DNA from: Echinarachnius parma
Lineage: Eukaryota > Echinodermata > Echinoidea > Clypeasteroida > Echinarachniidae
Assembly: GCA_037951105.1 (NCBI GenBank)
Contig: JBAMJV010010166.1
Span: forward strand, 124,001-188,000
Length of the DNA stretch: 64,000 nucleotides
Direction: 5' to 3'
The translations under genes and the position numbers were made by a program. The notes beneath the pieces are model-generated. The model searched no databases. It worked only from the letters and a program-made list of their open reading frames with translations, and was not told the origin of the DNA. Numbering within the stretch: position 1 is the first letter of the stretch; each line of letters opens with the position of its first letter. This document shows, piece after piece, positions 1-12,500 of the stretch.

Positions 1-281
1 CGACCGACTAAAACCCGGTCTCGACCCACTAAACCCTGGTCTTGAGAGAGGTTTACAACTTTGAAGGTACTTGGTCTCGACCTCGAAAATTTGAAAAGTA
101 CTTGGTCTTGGCTTCGAAAATTTTCTACTGACCCCCCCCCCCCCCCCCCCACTGAGAGAGGTTTTCAACTTTGAAGGTACTTGGTCTCGGTGTCGAAAAT
201 TTGGAAGGTACTTGGTCTCGGCTTGGATTTTTTTACAAAATAACCCCCCCCTTAAAAAAATCCTGGGTACGCCACTGGTTT
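1..281. repeat. Degenerate tandem repeat, right end of a mobile repeat
   Basis: Units of about 55-60 bp containing GGTACTTGGTCTCG and TCGAAAATTT repeat several times, interrupted by a poly-C run at about 129-150. The end (AAATCCTGGGTACGCCACTGG) resembles the terminus of the element at 20030-20395 (AAATCCTGGCTACGGGCC). The left end lies outside the window. Confidence 0.6.
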
Positions 282-467
282 AGATAAACCTCCTTTGTGA
301 ACTTCCGCCCTATGAGGTTGCACGACTGTGAGAGGTGCCATTTTCTGCCTTTTGAACACACACCTCGCTGAATAAATGAATCCCCTACTGTCTTTCAATC
401 TTTATATGAAATAGTTAAAGGATAAATGTTGATAAAATGATGAAATGTTTGCATTGAGTTCATACCA

Positions 468-765
468 GGGGGGTGATTCACAAAGCTCCTAAGTTGAACT
501 TAACTCTAAGTTGGACTTAGTATGGAAAGCCATTATAGTTTCATTGAATTTTTTTTTCTGAAAAAGGCATAAAATGTTGTTTCAAATCATTAATATTTTT
601 CTATTATCAAGGAGAGTTCATGTTCTTTCATGTAAAATGTATGAAAAGTCTCAAATACTTGCATGTTTGTTTATGAATATATTTCATTCTGGGCTACAAA
701 TGGCTTTCCATACTTTTTAATTCCAACTTATAGTTAAGTAATAGGATCTTTGTGAAACACCTCCC
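468..765. mobile_element. MITE, about 298 bp
   Basis: Terminal inverted repeats: GGGGGGTGATTCACAAAGCT at the left and, on the other strand, GGGAGGTGTTTCACAAAGAT at the right. No coding sequence. A partial relative, TCTTTGTGAAACATCCCCCC, ends near 37624. Confidence 0.75.
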
Positions 766-1081
766 AGGCTATATATATACAACTTTTGAGTGTATAGATA
801 AGCATATATAATTTACCTCTTAATACTTGCAAAAACTTGCTGTATATATCTGTCTTTCACTTTATCTTTAGTCTAATACATCATTATGTTGTCTTTATGT
901 GTATAGATTGTTCATCTTTCAAAATTATATTTTGAATTATATTTTGTCTATATCATATCTATTTTTATAAAATGCTCTATAAAATGTAATAAAATCTCAC
1001 AAACCTAGTAAAAATAGATCTTGTGTCATTTTCGTTATTGGGAACATGTTGTTGACTAGTATTTGATAAATAGAATCTGAG

Positions 1082-2006
1082 CTTTAAAGGGATCTAGTAA
1101 CTTTGTCTGAAACGACCATACTCAATTGCAGTTCTGGTTGTTTTCTCTAATTTCTAATAGGGTTGTATGAAATCAGCTTTTGGTTATTCAAATTGTCTTT
1201 TTGGCTTTGTTATTTGTTGAGATATGTATGATTTAATTTTTAAAATCCCTGGTGATCATTTCATCTCCATACAAACTTATGGCTATGAGTTTAGTAATAT
1301 GGCCGAGTAATGGTCGAAAATGCAAAGTGATATTTGCTATTAAAGGTGCACATGTAAAGTGTCAGATATTGCCCAAAATGATGTGTGAAAGTTTCATTGA
1401 AATATAACACTGCTTTCCTGGTTAAAAAAGCGAAAATATGCGTCAGCTTTTACAACGGACGTTTATGAGGTTTATGACCGTTAATTAACGCTTTTGAGCT
1501 GAATGATACATGTATATATCGTCATACTAAAGGGGCATTTGAAGAAATCTAACCCTATTTTATTCTTCTCTTTAATACCATAAGCTAAACAACACGGTAG
1601 AAGCGAATCGAGGAAGCTCCAAGTAATTTTTGTGGAGTTAGACACTTTACAGGCATCACTTTAAACTCATTGCCACAACTTTGTTCATAGTTGAAACCCT
1701 CCCAGGGAGACTTTCAAATTCAAACATTTCAATGATAAATCTTTTTATATTAGAGATGATTATCAATCATATTAGGCGCTATATAAATCAAAACATTATT
1801 ATTATTATTATTATAACAAAAGAGAAATTCAATACAAGGTAAGTATGAATCCACTGCTAAAGTCCCAAGTAAAATGTGTAAATTTGGGGCTCTGATATTT
1901 CAAGTAAGTAATGTGTACAAATTTGATGTACATTAAAAAGGATGTTCTACGGCCGAGTAATGAGTAAAATCTGAACATTTCAATATGTTACTAGATCCCT
2001 TTAAAG
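1082..2006. mobile_element. TTAA-flanked MITE (family A) with a nested second MITE
   Basis: Perfect 20-bp inverted ends, CTTTAAAGGGATCTAGTAAC at 1082 and its reverse complement at 1987-2006. The interior shares GGCCGAGTAATG and AATGCAAAGTGATATT with the other family A copies. A TTAA-flanked family B element is inserted at 1340-1664, and an ATT microsatellite lies near 1796-1812. Confidence 0.8.
1340..1664. mobile_element. TTAA-flanked MITE (family B), nested copy
   Basis: TTAA at 1340-1343 and 1661-1664 frames AGGTGCACATGTAAAGTGTC at the left; the right end reads AGTGATGCCTGTAAAGTGTC on the other strand. The second copy at 29308-29677 shares nearly all of it and has an extra segment of about 60 bp. 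Confidence 0.8.
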
Positions 2007-2271
2007 TGTTTTCCTCTGCATTGCTTTCATGCTGGTGCTCATGTTGTGTGTCACATACAACTTTTCCAATACTATAACTGGAGAACTTTGCAATTATTGT
2101 TTTTACTATAGGAACTACAGATCTGTGTTGAAATTACCATGAACTGCACACTTATTGTCGGGTCAATGTTCAAGTATGAAATACATGTTTACTGAAATAC
2201 CAGGAAAATCATGTTCAGTTCATACTCATTAAAACATTTGTGAGGTACAAATAATCATTTCAAATTTGCAG

Positions 2272-3009
2272 AAAATTTGATATCATAAGCAAGTATTAAT
2301 TTATTGAATACAAATCTCCACATAGTGTTTTTCCATATATACATACAATATACATAAACAGTACACTTGGTAATCTCATTTATAATAGAAAATAGTCTTC
2401 ATATTTGTTGTTAAATACACTTGTATTTACACTAGAATTTAATCTTTTGGACGGAAGTACAGGAAAGGCAGTAGAAAAAGATGATTATTTGTAAAGCACT
2501 ATCGTGGATTGCGGAATGTTTTGTATCTTACAGACAAGAGGGGACAGTTTGCAAAATCATATAAAATAATATCCTTTCTATGAACTATTTCAAACTGACA
2601 CGGATGGGGTGGTCCTATTCTTAAAACAAAAAGGCAGACAAAAAGAGGGAGCATATCTTCATTATTACACTGCAAAATCTTACAGCAGCCTCTCTGAATT
2701 CAAAGAGTGTCAATTAAAGATTATTTCTAATGTCTATGAGCAATCAATGTTATTTGAAAATGTGTTTAAAGATTCATTGAAAATTCATGTAAAACAAGGG
2801 GGCAGGTTTTTTTCCGTCCCTGGTTCAAATCCAGTCCCAGCCAATTATTCCTTGCTGCCCATTTATTGGTAAAAAAAATTTGATATCATAAGCAAGTATT
2901 AATTTATTGAATACAAATCTCCACATAGTGTTTTTCCATATATACATACAATATACATAAACAGTACACTTGGTAATCTCATTTATAATAGAAAATAGTC
3001 TTCATATTT
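2272..3009. repeat. 135-bp direct repeat pair flanking about 470 bp
   Basis: 2272-2406 and 2875-3009 appear identical (both start AAAATTTGATATCATAAGCA), offset 603 bp. The sequence between has one 87-codon reading frame with no recognisable domain. I see no LTR-type ends, primer-binding site or target duplication, so a simple tandem duplication downstream of DRC7 is more likely than an LTR element. Confidence 0.75.
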
Positions 3010-3573
3010 TTCATTTGTTTTTTTTGCTTTTGGTCTTCCTGAGGACACTGTCCCTCTACTAGTTCTGATTATATGCACACAATCAAACATTTCCTGTGAA
3101 TTCTTCTTCAAATCTCATCATTTGTCCGGTCCATCCTATCCCATGATCAGTTCAAGACCTTGAATATTCCTCAAAATAAGTTATTCCGAAAGACCTCGGA
3201 TCAATCGTCTTGGTGCTGGACTCCCAGACAGGTTTTTTGATCAATGTTGATGCACAAAAAAAAAAAAGATTTCCTTCTTGTAAAGATGTACCTTTTGGGT
3301 CAAACCCATAATAATCATTTTAACTCTTGAAGATGTATGTAGTCTAGAAGAAATCATTGGGTCAGTCTCCAATTTTTGACTTATTTTGATGCACACATTT
3401 TGTTGTCTTCATCCCAAGAAAATTGTATTTCCATTCCCCTGAACCTGATGAAGACTGCATGGGCTCTCGTAATATCTTGGGCTGGGGTTTATAGAGAAAG
3501 CGTATTATACTGCCAAATCAATCAATCTCAGATTGGTCTATAAAGAGTCCTTGATTTTCTTTGAGAATGTTGT

Positions 3574-6500
3574 TCAGAAGAACTCTGATAGTCTTTGGTC
3601 GGTCTTGAGCTTCTGGTCCAGGTTCATGTACTTGTGAGGTGCCGTCTCTTTGTGCCTGGTGTGAGGGGGAAAAAAGAAGAACAAAAGAGAAAGCCCAACT
3701 ATTAAAACTGTCTTGGAAAAACTTCATATGGAAATCATAATGAATGGCAATATTCTGTGAATAACTTTGTACTCAGTTTTGACATGAGGATTGAAGAAAG
3801 ATGGAAGTGAGAAAATAAGAGCAGGCATGGCATCACATTATGATAATAAACTACTGACAGTGTATTTATTACCCTCAGAGAACTGTGGATACACAGATTG
3901 TGTAGAAGGTGAACTCGCCGAGGAATGTGCCCAAAATGTTGCGTATATGCGTGTGTAAATAAAGACACCTTGTATCACAACAATCAATTTCCATGGCTTG
4001 GTACAAGATGATTGTAAATTAAAATAAAAAAACAATTAATGCTCAAAAAAGCAACAAACATTAGGCCATGAAAAATAAATGGTTGGGATTGGCGTAATCC
4101 GCCCGCCCCAAAAAATACCGGCGCTTAATGCACGCCGACCCTAGAGGTTTTTTCTGAATTTTATTTAAACAAAAAAAAATTAACAAAAAATAAAAAATAA
4201 ATAAAAAATTGCAATAGAATTTGCAATTGCGATGTGTTTTGTGTGTGTTTTTGTGTATTTGTGCGGAAAAAAAAGAAAGAGAAAAAAAAAAGAAAAAAAA
4301 AATCCCTACCGACCTACCCTAATTTTTGGTTGCCCGTTACGCCAATCAAACAATTTTTTTTTTTTGGCCTTACAGCTAGTCTACATCACCATAATTTAAA
4401 TAATCCAAGTTGTAGACAGTGTCATTTGAATGAACAAGGGTAAAACAAATGAAGTGTTTAAAATGCTACTTCTTATTAAAGGGATCTAGTAACTTTGTTG
4501 ACATGTGCAAAAAGTGATGAATGGTTGATACATGTATATTGTGTGACAATTTCAAGTTAAATGGACGTTATATGGCCGAGTAATGAGCAAACATGTAAAG
4601 TGATATTCACTAACTCATTGCACTGACTTTGTACACGGTTTTGACGATCCAGTGGATAATTTAACGTCTGAACACTTCAATCGTAAATATCTTTTGAACG
4701 AAATGGAAATTTGAAAAAACGAAACCTGTCCCATGCTTTTGTTGTTAATACGAATAAAACAATTAGGTATGAGGGAACCGCTAGAATTCCAATTGGATTT
4801 TGAAGATTTGGACAATGTTACATACCAATACAGATGAACTTTCATACAAATAAGTGTTTACCTGTTGAGCCTGAGCTCCAGGATGTGGATGCGGAACATG
4901 GCCTCGCTGCAGTACTCCAGGTACTCCTCCTCATCCTCCTTCTGCATGTTGATCTGGTTCTGCTGGTACCACTGCTGCTTCTTCTGCAACTCAACCGTTT
5001 CCTAAAGATGAACACAGAAATGGGGATAAAAACAAGAAAATTAGTATCCATATATCACCATTTATGAACGAAAATCAATTGACCTACTGACCAGATAGAC
5101 TGACTGACTAGATGGTTGGTTGGTTGGTCGGTTGGTTGATCGATTGATGGACTGACTTATTGACAGACTGACAGTTTGGTTGGTCGGTCGGTCGATCGGA
5201 TCGAGTGATCGATTGATAGATTTAATGATTTATTGAATTATCAATTGATTACCTTCTCAAACCTGGCCTGGATGAGGTTAGCCTTGTCGATGAGTCTCAT
5301 CTTGAGGTCTGACAGACAGTCCTCCTTCAGTTTCAGGGCCTGCTGCCGGTTCAGCTTGTCCGGATCCCCAATCTGGGCCAGGAACGGGGCCAAGTAGTCC
5401 AGCTCCATCTCTTCCCGACGCTTCTTCTCCTCCATCTGGAGTCGCTCCTGGAGGTTGGGATCATAGCAGAAGAAAATAATGTTAACAGGTAGTTGAGAAA
5501 TTCTTGGTTCTTGATTACAGGCCTATTTTAAGACTAATATGAGCAACATCAATGTCCGCACAGAAAGCCTGACCTCAGATTAGGTCTTGTTTCCTAAGAT
5601 GATTCTTGCCATCTGAACAATATCATTGATATCTCAAGTTAAAGGGACTTAGTAACATTGTCTAAATCCTCAAAACCCAATTGGAATTCTAGCTGTTCCC
5701 TCATACCTTGTTGTATTCGTATTAACAATAAAAGCATGGGACAGGTTTTGGTTTTTCAAATTTACCTTTCGTTAAAAAGATATTTACGATTGAAGTGTTC
5801 AGATGTTAAATTATCCACTGGACCACGAAAACCATGTACAAAGTGAGTGCAATGAGTTAGTGAATATGGGAGAAGTAAGATTGCATTTTGGTGTTTAAAA
5901 AAACTTGAATCTATATAACAGGTCAATATCGAATGGGGCACTACTTCAATTGAAAGTGAAACAGGTAATGAGTAACTTGCGAATATAAGAATCACTCTAA
6001 TCAAACATTCATTTGATTCAGTCATCATTTTCAACACTGGAAATGATAGCGTTTGTCGCTGCCTCGCTCCGGCATCCAGGCGCGCCGATTCCATCCGAAA
6101 ACACAATGTATTGGGGGGGCAGAGCATTGTTCACAAACGAATCAGCGCCTATGCCGGCCTCGAGCCGAGACATTAGCCTCCGAGGACGAGGCTGAGACAT
6201 GAGGCTTCAAGGCCGAGGCCAAGGACGCAAATTTCGGCCTCGAGGCATACAACACTGGTAAAAATATACTAACCCTCGTAATTCGGTGCTGTTTGGCTTT
6301 CTCATTGCGCTCTGTGTCGTAGACAGATATATCCAGCTCTGATTTCTCTTCTTCCTCTTGTCTCTCAGAAAGGATTTCCTTTACCTATAAAGGGAAAAAC
6401 AAGAATGTCAAACTTTTCTTTAAAAAAATATAAATTATTGCTTTAAATGAAAACTTAAGTTAAGATGATTGCCACACCTCAAACAGTGCATTGGCATTTC

Positions 6501-9500
6501 TAAACATTTCTAAACAGTTATGGTTTCATGAACTTCAAGGCAGAATTAATTTACAATATGAAATTTAATAGGACCAATTCATTGGCCATAGTTTCTAACT
6601 GATTTTTCTGTTTATGTTTGCAAGGGAAAGGAAAAAAATAAAGCCTGTACTTCTACTCGTCTGACAAATCATTATTTGAAGATTATCCAAAATCTATTTA
6701 TACCACAAATCCAGTATCCACAAACTCAAGCTCATGATGTCCATACCTCATCCTCAGAGTCGCGCACGCTGTGCACCGTCTTGTCCTCCTTGTCCACCAG
6801 TGCCACCAGCAGGTCGTAGATGAACAGGTCCTTGGGCGGCGCATTGTGCGGGTCCACACGGAATGCCGATGTCATGTCTGACGAGAAGGTCAGCACCGCG
6901 CCCTTGTCATTCGCGTTGGCTGGCTTGGCGAAGTCTCGGGTCGACGCGGTGACCTTGTCGTCCTGGTGATGGAACATCAGCTGGATGCGGTCCTCCGAGA
7001 TGAGGAACACGCACTCGGCGATGTCCTCGTTGGCAGGCTTGGTGCGGTTGCGACGGAACTTTTCTACCACTTTCTGGAATGTCACCAATAAGAAAGAAAA
7101 ACACAAATAATCAAGGATTTCTATTTTGAAAGTGGAACATGGAAGAGAATGCTAATGTTGACATGCACTGAGCAATGGTTCTGTTCACAAGATTTGGCGT
7201 GGCATTGGACTTCTCATGCACATTCTAGAAAATCAACAGTATGATGGAAAACAAAATAATATCAATTTCAAAATAGAACAAAAATATCAATGTTTCATAA
7301 TAAGTTCATCCAAACGAAATATTGGCTGCTTCAGCAAAATTATATCTTATTTTGCTAAAGCAACCAATATTTCAATTGGATAAATTTATTAGGAAACCAT
7401 TGATATTTTTGTTCTATATTTTCAAATATTTGTATCTATTTTATGTGTAGGATTCTAAGTATTGTAACTCATTTAAAATTGATATATATATATATATATA
7501 TATATAATAGAGAGAGATGATATACAGTAGAGCTTAATAGATTGGGATAGAAGAAGGAAAGAGGTTGAAAATTAAGTCTCTATTAAAGTTGGAAATAGAA
7601 GTGGACAAAAAGACGGCAGGCATCAGAAATAGGGAAGGTGCAGAATGACTTTCACCCATACAAGGATTGGCCTTGAGTTAGATGAGGTCTGAAATCCAGC
7701 AAGTTCAGGTTTCTTGGGCTGCTTGCTGTTCAAATGAAAAGGAGAGGGAGACAGGGCCAGGGAATGGAAAACAGAAGAGTGTCTGAAGAAAAGAAAAAAG
7801 GAAAATAGATGAAACCAGGCATAATGTGGGAGAGAATCATACCAGGATTGGCCTCGGATTGGAATGGGTCTGGGATCCGGCCGGTTCAAGTTTCTTGGGT
7901 GGCTTGCCAAACACCACGTGCCGGTAGTACAGGAAGTCGTCTCGGTGGTCAAAGTGCTCGGTCATTTGGAGGGCGTTCTCCTCTCGCTTGGTCAGTCCAT
8001 CCACCCGAGCATGATTGTAGAAGATCATGGTGCGCTCACTGTCTGGCCATGGGCTGTAGGTTTGCTCTAAAACAAAAACGTTGATAATACATAATTTGTA
8101 AATGAAATGAGCAAAGAAAAATTGGCTTTGCCGGGAATAGAACCCAAGACCTTTGGATTGCTAGACCAGTGCTCAACCTATCGAGCCACAGAGACTCTTG
8201 TATGGAGGTACTTCCCATGAAATCTTTTTCAATGCTCTTGATATGTTTGAGAATAATAAATATCATAATTAAAATTGGGGGATGACCTGAAGCAGTTAGA
8301 GACAACAAATGCACAAACTGAATGATCTTAAAGTAAATTGAACAGCTAGCACACAAAGAAAATTAGTTTCAATATGAATGACATGAAATTTATAATTTTT
8401 CCAATTGACATATAACAACTCTAGTCTGATATGTCCACTGAGTGAAGTATGAAAGTTTGTTGATATAAAATGAATGCCATATATGGCCAAGTAATGAACC
8501 AAAATGCAAAGTGTTATTAGCTACACAGATGACAAAATCCTCCCCATTTTTGTTCAAATTAGATCATAAATATTTCAATAATGGAGAGCAAATGTGAAAT
8601 CCATAACTATAGTTTCCAATTTCTATCAGTAAGAGGAAAACAGTAAGCCATGAAAGCCTCACCACACGAATTGCAAGTCAGTTTGGTCCGTCCATGCAAA
8701 TTTAATAGATCCCTTAATGCTCTGGCTGATATCCCCCCCCCCCCCCCCCCCCCCTCAAAAAAAAAATTTAACAATTGCACATACCTTTGAGATGCATTGC
8801 CCTGCCCTGGTCATAGTACTCCGTGACGAGGCCGCTGCGGTGGTTGTGGACCCTCAGGTACAGCTTGTCCTGGCGATGCGAGAACCGCTCTTTTACTTGC
8901 ACCAGGTCTTTCACTGGAGAGGTCAAAATTAAAATAATTAACCCGTTCACTACAAGATTATGAACTCCCCATAGCCTTTGTATACATAGCCCACCCGGTT
9001 CCCGTAAGCAATGGGTTATGTCATTAATTAAGTAATAATATGTATGCAGTCTTATAGCAGACTAATTGAATCGTTCGTGATTCAAGAATGATCCTGTAAA
9101 TACCCAGGCTGTGGAAAATGCATGTTTTAAACAGTTTCACTATGGCAATCTACAAGAAAACTTTTTCTTTTGATATTGTTGCGGTTGTAAAATATAAATC
9201 TTTTTATCTTTTTTTACTTTCTACTTAGTAAAATCCAACCCTCACTAGCTGGAACCGTTTGTAGATGAGGGACAATTTGCTTAATAGTGAAGAAATATAT
9301 TCCTGGAATCTCTTTGTCATTATTACGCAGACATATTTTACACACTCATTTTATAATGGTAGATCGATAGTCTTCTGACAAGCTCATCTGGGCAAACTTC
9401 TCTAGCTTGGCTCTCTTGTAGACGAGTGTCTTCTTCCCTAAGAACAATTTAAAGACACTAGCTATCCTAACAAAAATCTCAGGGAAAGTTTGTTAATAGT

Positions 9501-12500
9501 CATATAAAGTAGACAGTTTTTACTCACTCTCTTTATCATGAAAGATGGATAGTCTTGTTACAAGTCCATCTTTCATCAGGTAGTGGGCATACTTCTCTAG
9601 CTTGGCCCTCTTGTAGATGAGGGTCTTCTTTCCCTGCGGACAGCGGGACTGGAACTCCTTGAGGGAAATCTCCAGGGGATTGACCCATGAGGGCGGCATG
9701 TCCATGTGCTTCTCTTCTTCCTTCTCTTCGTCCTAAGATAGGGAAGGAGTGGAAATTAAATCAGTTATACAATTATCATCAATATTTCAAATTATTAAGT
9801 TGAGAAATGAGACCCGATGTGAGATTTGTTTCTTCTCTTGTTTAATCATATAACAACCAACACAAGTAACAGATTTTTGCACTTCAATATATTTCAGTGG
9901 TAGAAATTTCTAAAATTTGTTTGACTTTATTCATTATCAGAGTACATACAACTACAGAGTACACATGTACTCAAAACAAGCTTGCAGACTAGAAGTAAGT
10001 GTAATTAATGATATGTTAACAGTTTTCTTTCCAGATGTAATATGTTTCTCATATTGAGATGAATAACATAGAAAGATGATGATTGGTAACTCACTTCATC
10101 ATCTTCAAAATCTAGTGCATCCTCTTCCATATCTGGAACATCCAGAGTTGGCTTCTCGTTGCTAGGGAACATGAACTCCCATCTCACACAGTCACCTAGG
10201 TCAAACAGAAGGTCCTGAAAGAAATAAACAAACATTGAAATATTGAAAATATTAGAAGTACATGAGAAATAAAACGTTGAACATTGCGCCAATAACAAAA
10301 TAACAACTACTATAAATCAGAGTCATTGTCATTAATTCAAACACTTAGAGAAACTGACAAGAAATATATATAATATTATAAATGAAAAAGAGCAAAGAAA
10401 ATGGGATTTTCTAATCATTAACTTAAAAGATTTTCTAATTCAAAGAAACCGACCAGAAATATATAATGTGATTAAAAATGAGCAAAGAAAATGGGATTCC
10501 AACGGGAATCGAAACCCGAGACCTCCGGATTGCTATCCGGTCTAGCAATCCGAAGGTCTCGGGTTCATCGGTGTTTGTGCATGTTTGACAATTTTCTAGA
10601 TTCGATGTGACCATCAAAATAAATTCTGATGAGATTAAGTCGATAAACTTATGAAATTGGGATGGCTCTATTCTACCAGTAATGAATTTATTGCCTCCTT
10701 ACTTCTATCATTCCCATATAGTTGATGACATATTATAGTTCACTATGGGCAATGGGAATATAAAGACTATATGTACCCTGCATCATACACTGTATTTTTT
10801 TAGAGGTTCAGAGGGTTCAGAGGAACGCATCTTCCTCTCAATCCTCTGTCAAGAAATTATCGTCAGTGAGGGAGCTAGATGAACCAGTCCTAAGGCCAGG
10901 ATACTTTTTCACTCAATATTTTACTATTTTTGTATTACTTTATGTATCACTATAGAAAATGCCACCTCTGTGATTATGAATTTGTACATCGCAACAATTT
11001 AGAGCAGTTTTGCCTGTTGACCCAGTAGTACTTGCTGATCCACAAGAAAGCATCATACTATTGAGAGTCAGGGTTTGCATGATGAAACGTTCTTGGGCAT
11101 CAAGTACATTTTCTGATCCAGATCTTACGTTTTCAAGTTTTTCTTTTTATTGTCATTATCAACTAATAGAAGCTTTTATGAATATATATAGGTACCTTGC
11201 AACCATTGGAGCAGTCTTGCATGTTGACCCAGTAGTTCTGGTTGTTCCAAAGTGACTCTATTCCCAGGAATGCATCGTACTGTGTGGAGTAGCTGTTGCC
11301 AGTCAGGGGCTCGATGAAGAAGTTCTCGGGGACCTCGCGCTTCCCACTCAGGACCAGGACCCAGCAATGGACCCTAAGGCCAAACAAGTCATCTGGCGGC
11401 GCCTTCTCTAGTTCCTAGGATAAGAATTGTGGAAAGTTTTTATGAACTCTCTTGCAGTCTCAGTAAAATGGTGGGAAAGTTTACAACTAGAGCATTATAA
11501 TTGGGGTTCTAAGTGAGGGAGGAGTAGCTATTGCCAGTCAGGGGCTGGTCACTTCTACTGTCAGTCTACTGTCATAGGTGATAGATGAAAATCTTCTTTA
11601 GCAGACCCATTAACACATGATTCAGTATGATGAGTTTTCAAAAACTGATAACTTTTTTCTGGAAACTTTTTTTTCTGAAAATTTTGGTGGTATGGACCTC
11701 AAAACTTTTGTATACAAACAAATATTTACAAGATGGTTCCCTTTAAGGGAGTCAGCATTACTTACTTCTTGTTTCACCACCATCTCTTTCCTCTTCTGCT
11801 CCTCTGCCTTTGCTTGCTCCTCCTCCTTCCTTGCTTCCATCTCCAGGATGAACTTGCTCCTCAGGTCCTTTGGGGGTTTCACTGTGTACTTTCTCATCTC
11901 TTTCTTCTTCTCCTCTGTTGTCACCTGATAAATAGAAGTACAACAATATTAAAGATCTCCAGAATGAACTTGCTTCTTAGGTCCGTTGAGGGTTTGAATG
12001 TGTAATTTCTTATCTCTTTCTACTTTTCCTCCTTCTTCACCTGATAAATAAGAGTATGAAAGTAATCATATGTGACCTTACACCACAAAACGACCGTTAT
12101 GTCGCCATGGTAGTTTGTCTGTAATTAGCTAAAATAGTCAAATAAAAAAAAAAATATGATATTCAAGATTTTGATATTTCCTGAATGAGGGTATCTTAAT
12201 CTAACTTCTGTGAAATTTTCAGCGTCAGAAATCGTGTGTAAATATGATTTTTCTTCAAATAAAAATGATCATATTACAGCACACTGATCTTTAAAGCAGC
12301 TCGTTTTCTCTGTAACTTTAAAATTGTTTCAGCCACATTCCAAATGTTTGGCACTCATTTTGAGAGGGTTTGCTAAGTCCAAATTTGACAAATGATATAC
12401 CATTTTAAAGGTAATGACTTCTACTTTAATGTCATGTGAAAATTAGCACAATCAATTTTCCGACTTATTGGTCGTTTTGTGGTGTAAGGTCACATATGGT

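Noticed and set aside
2272-3009. The 135-bp direct repeats as LTRs of a small retrotransposon
   Set aside because: No TG..CA ends, primer-binding site, polypurine tract or gag/pol motifs; the interior of about 470 bp encodes nothing recognisable.
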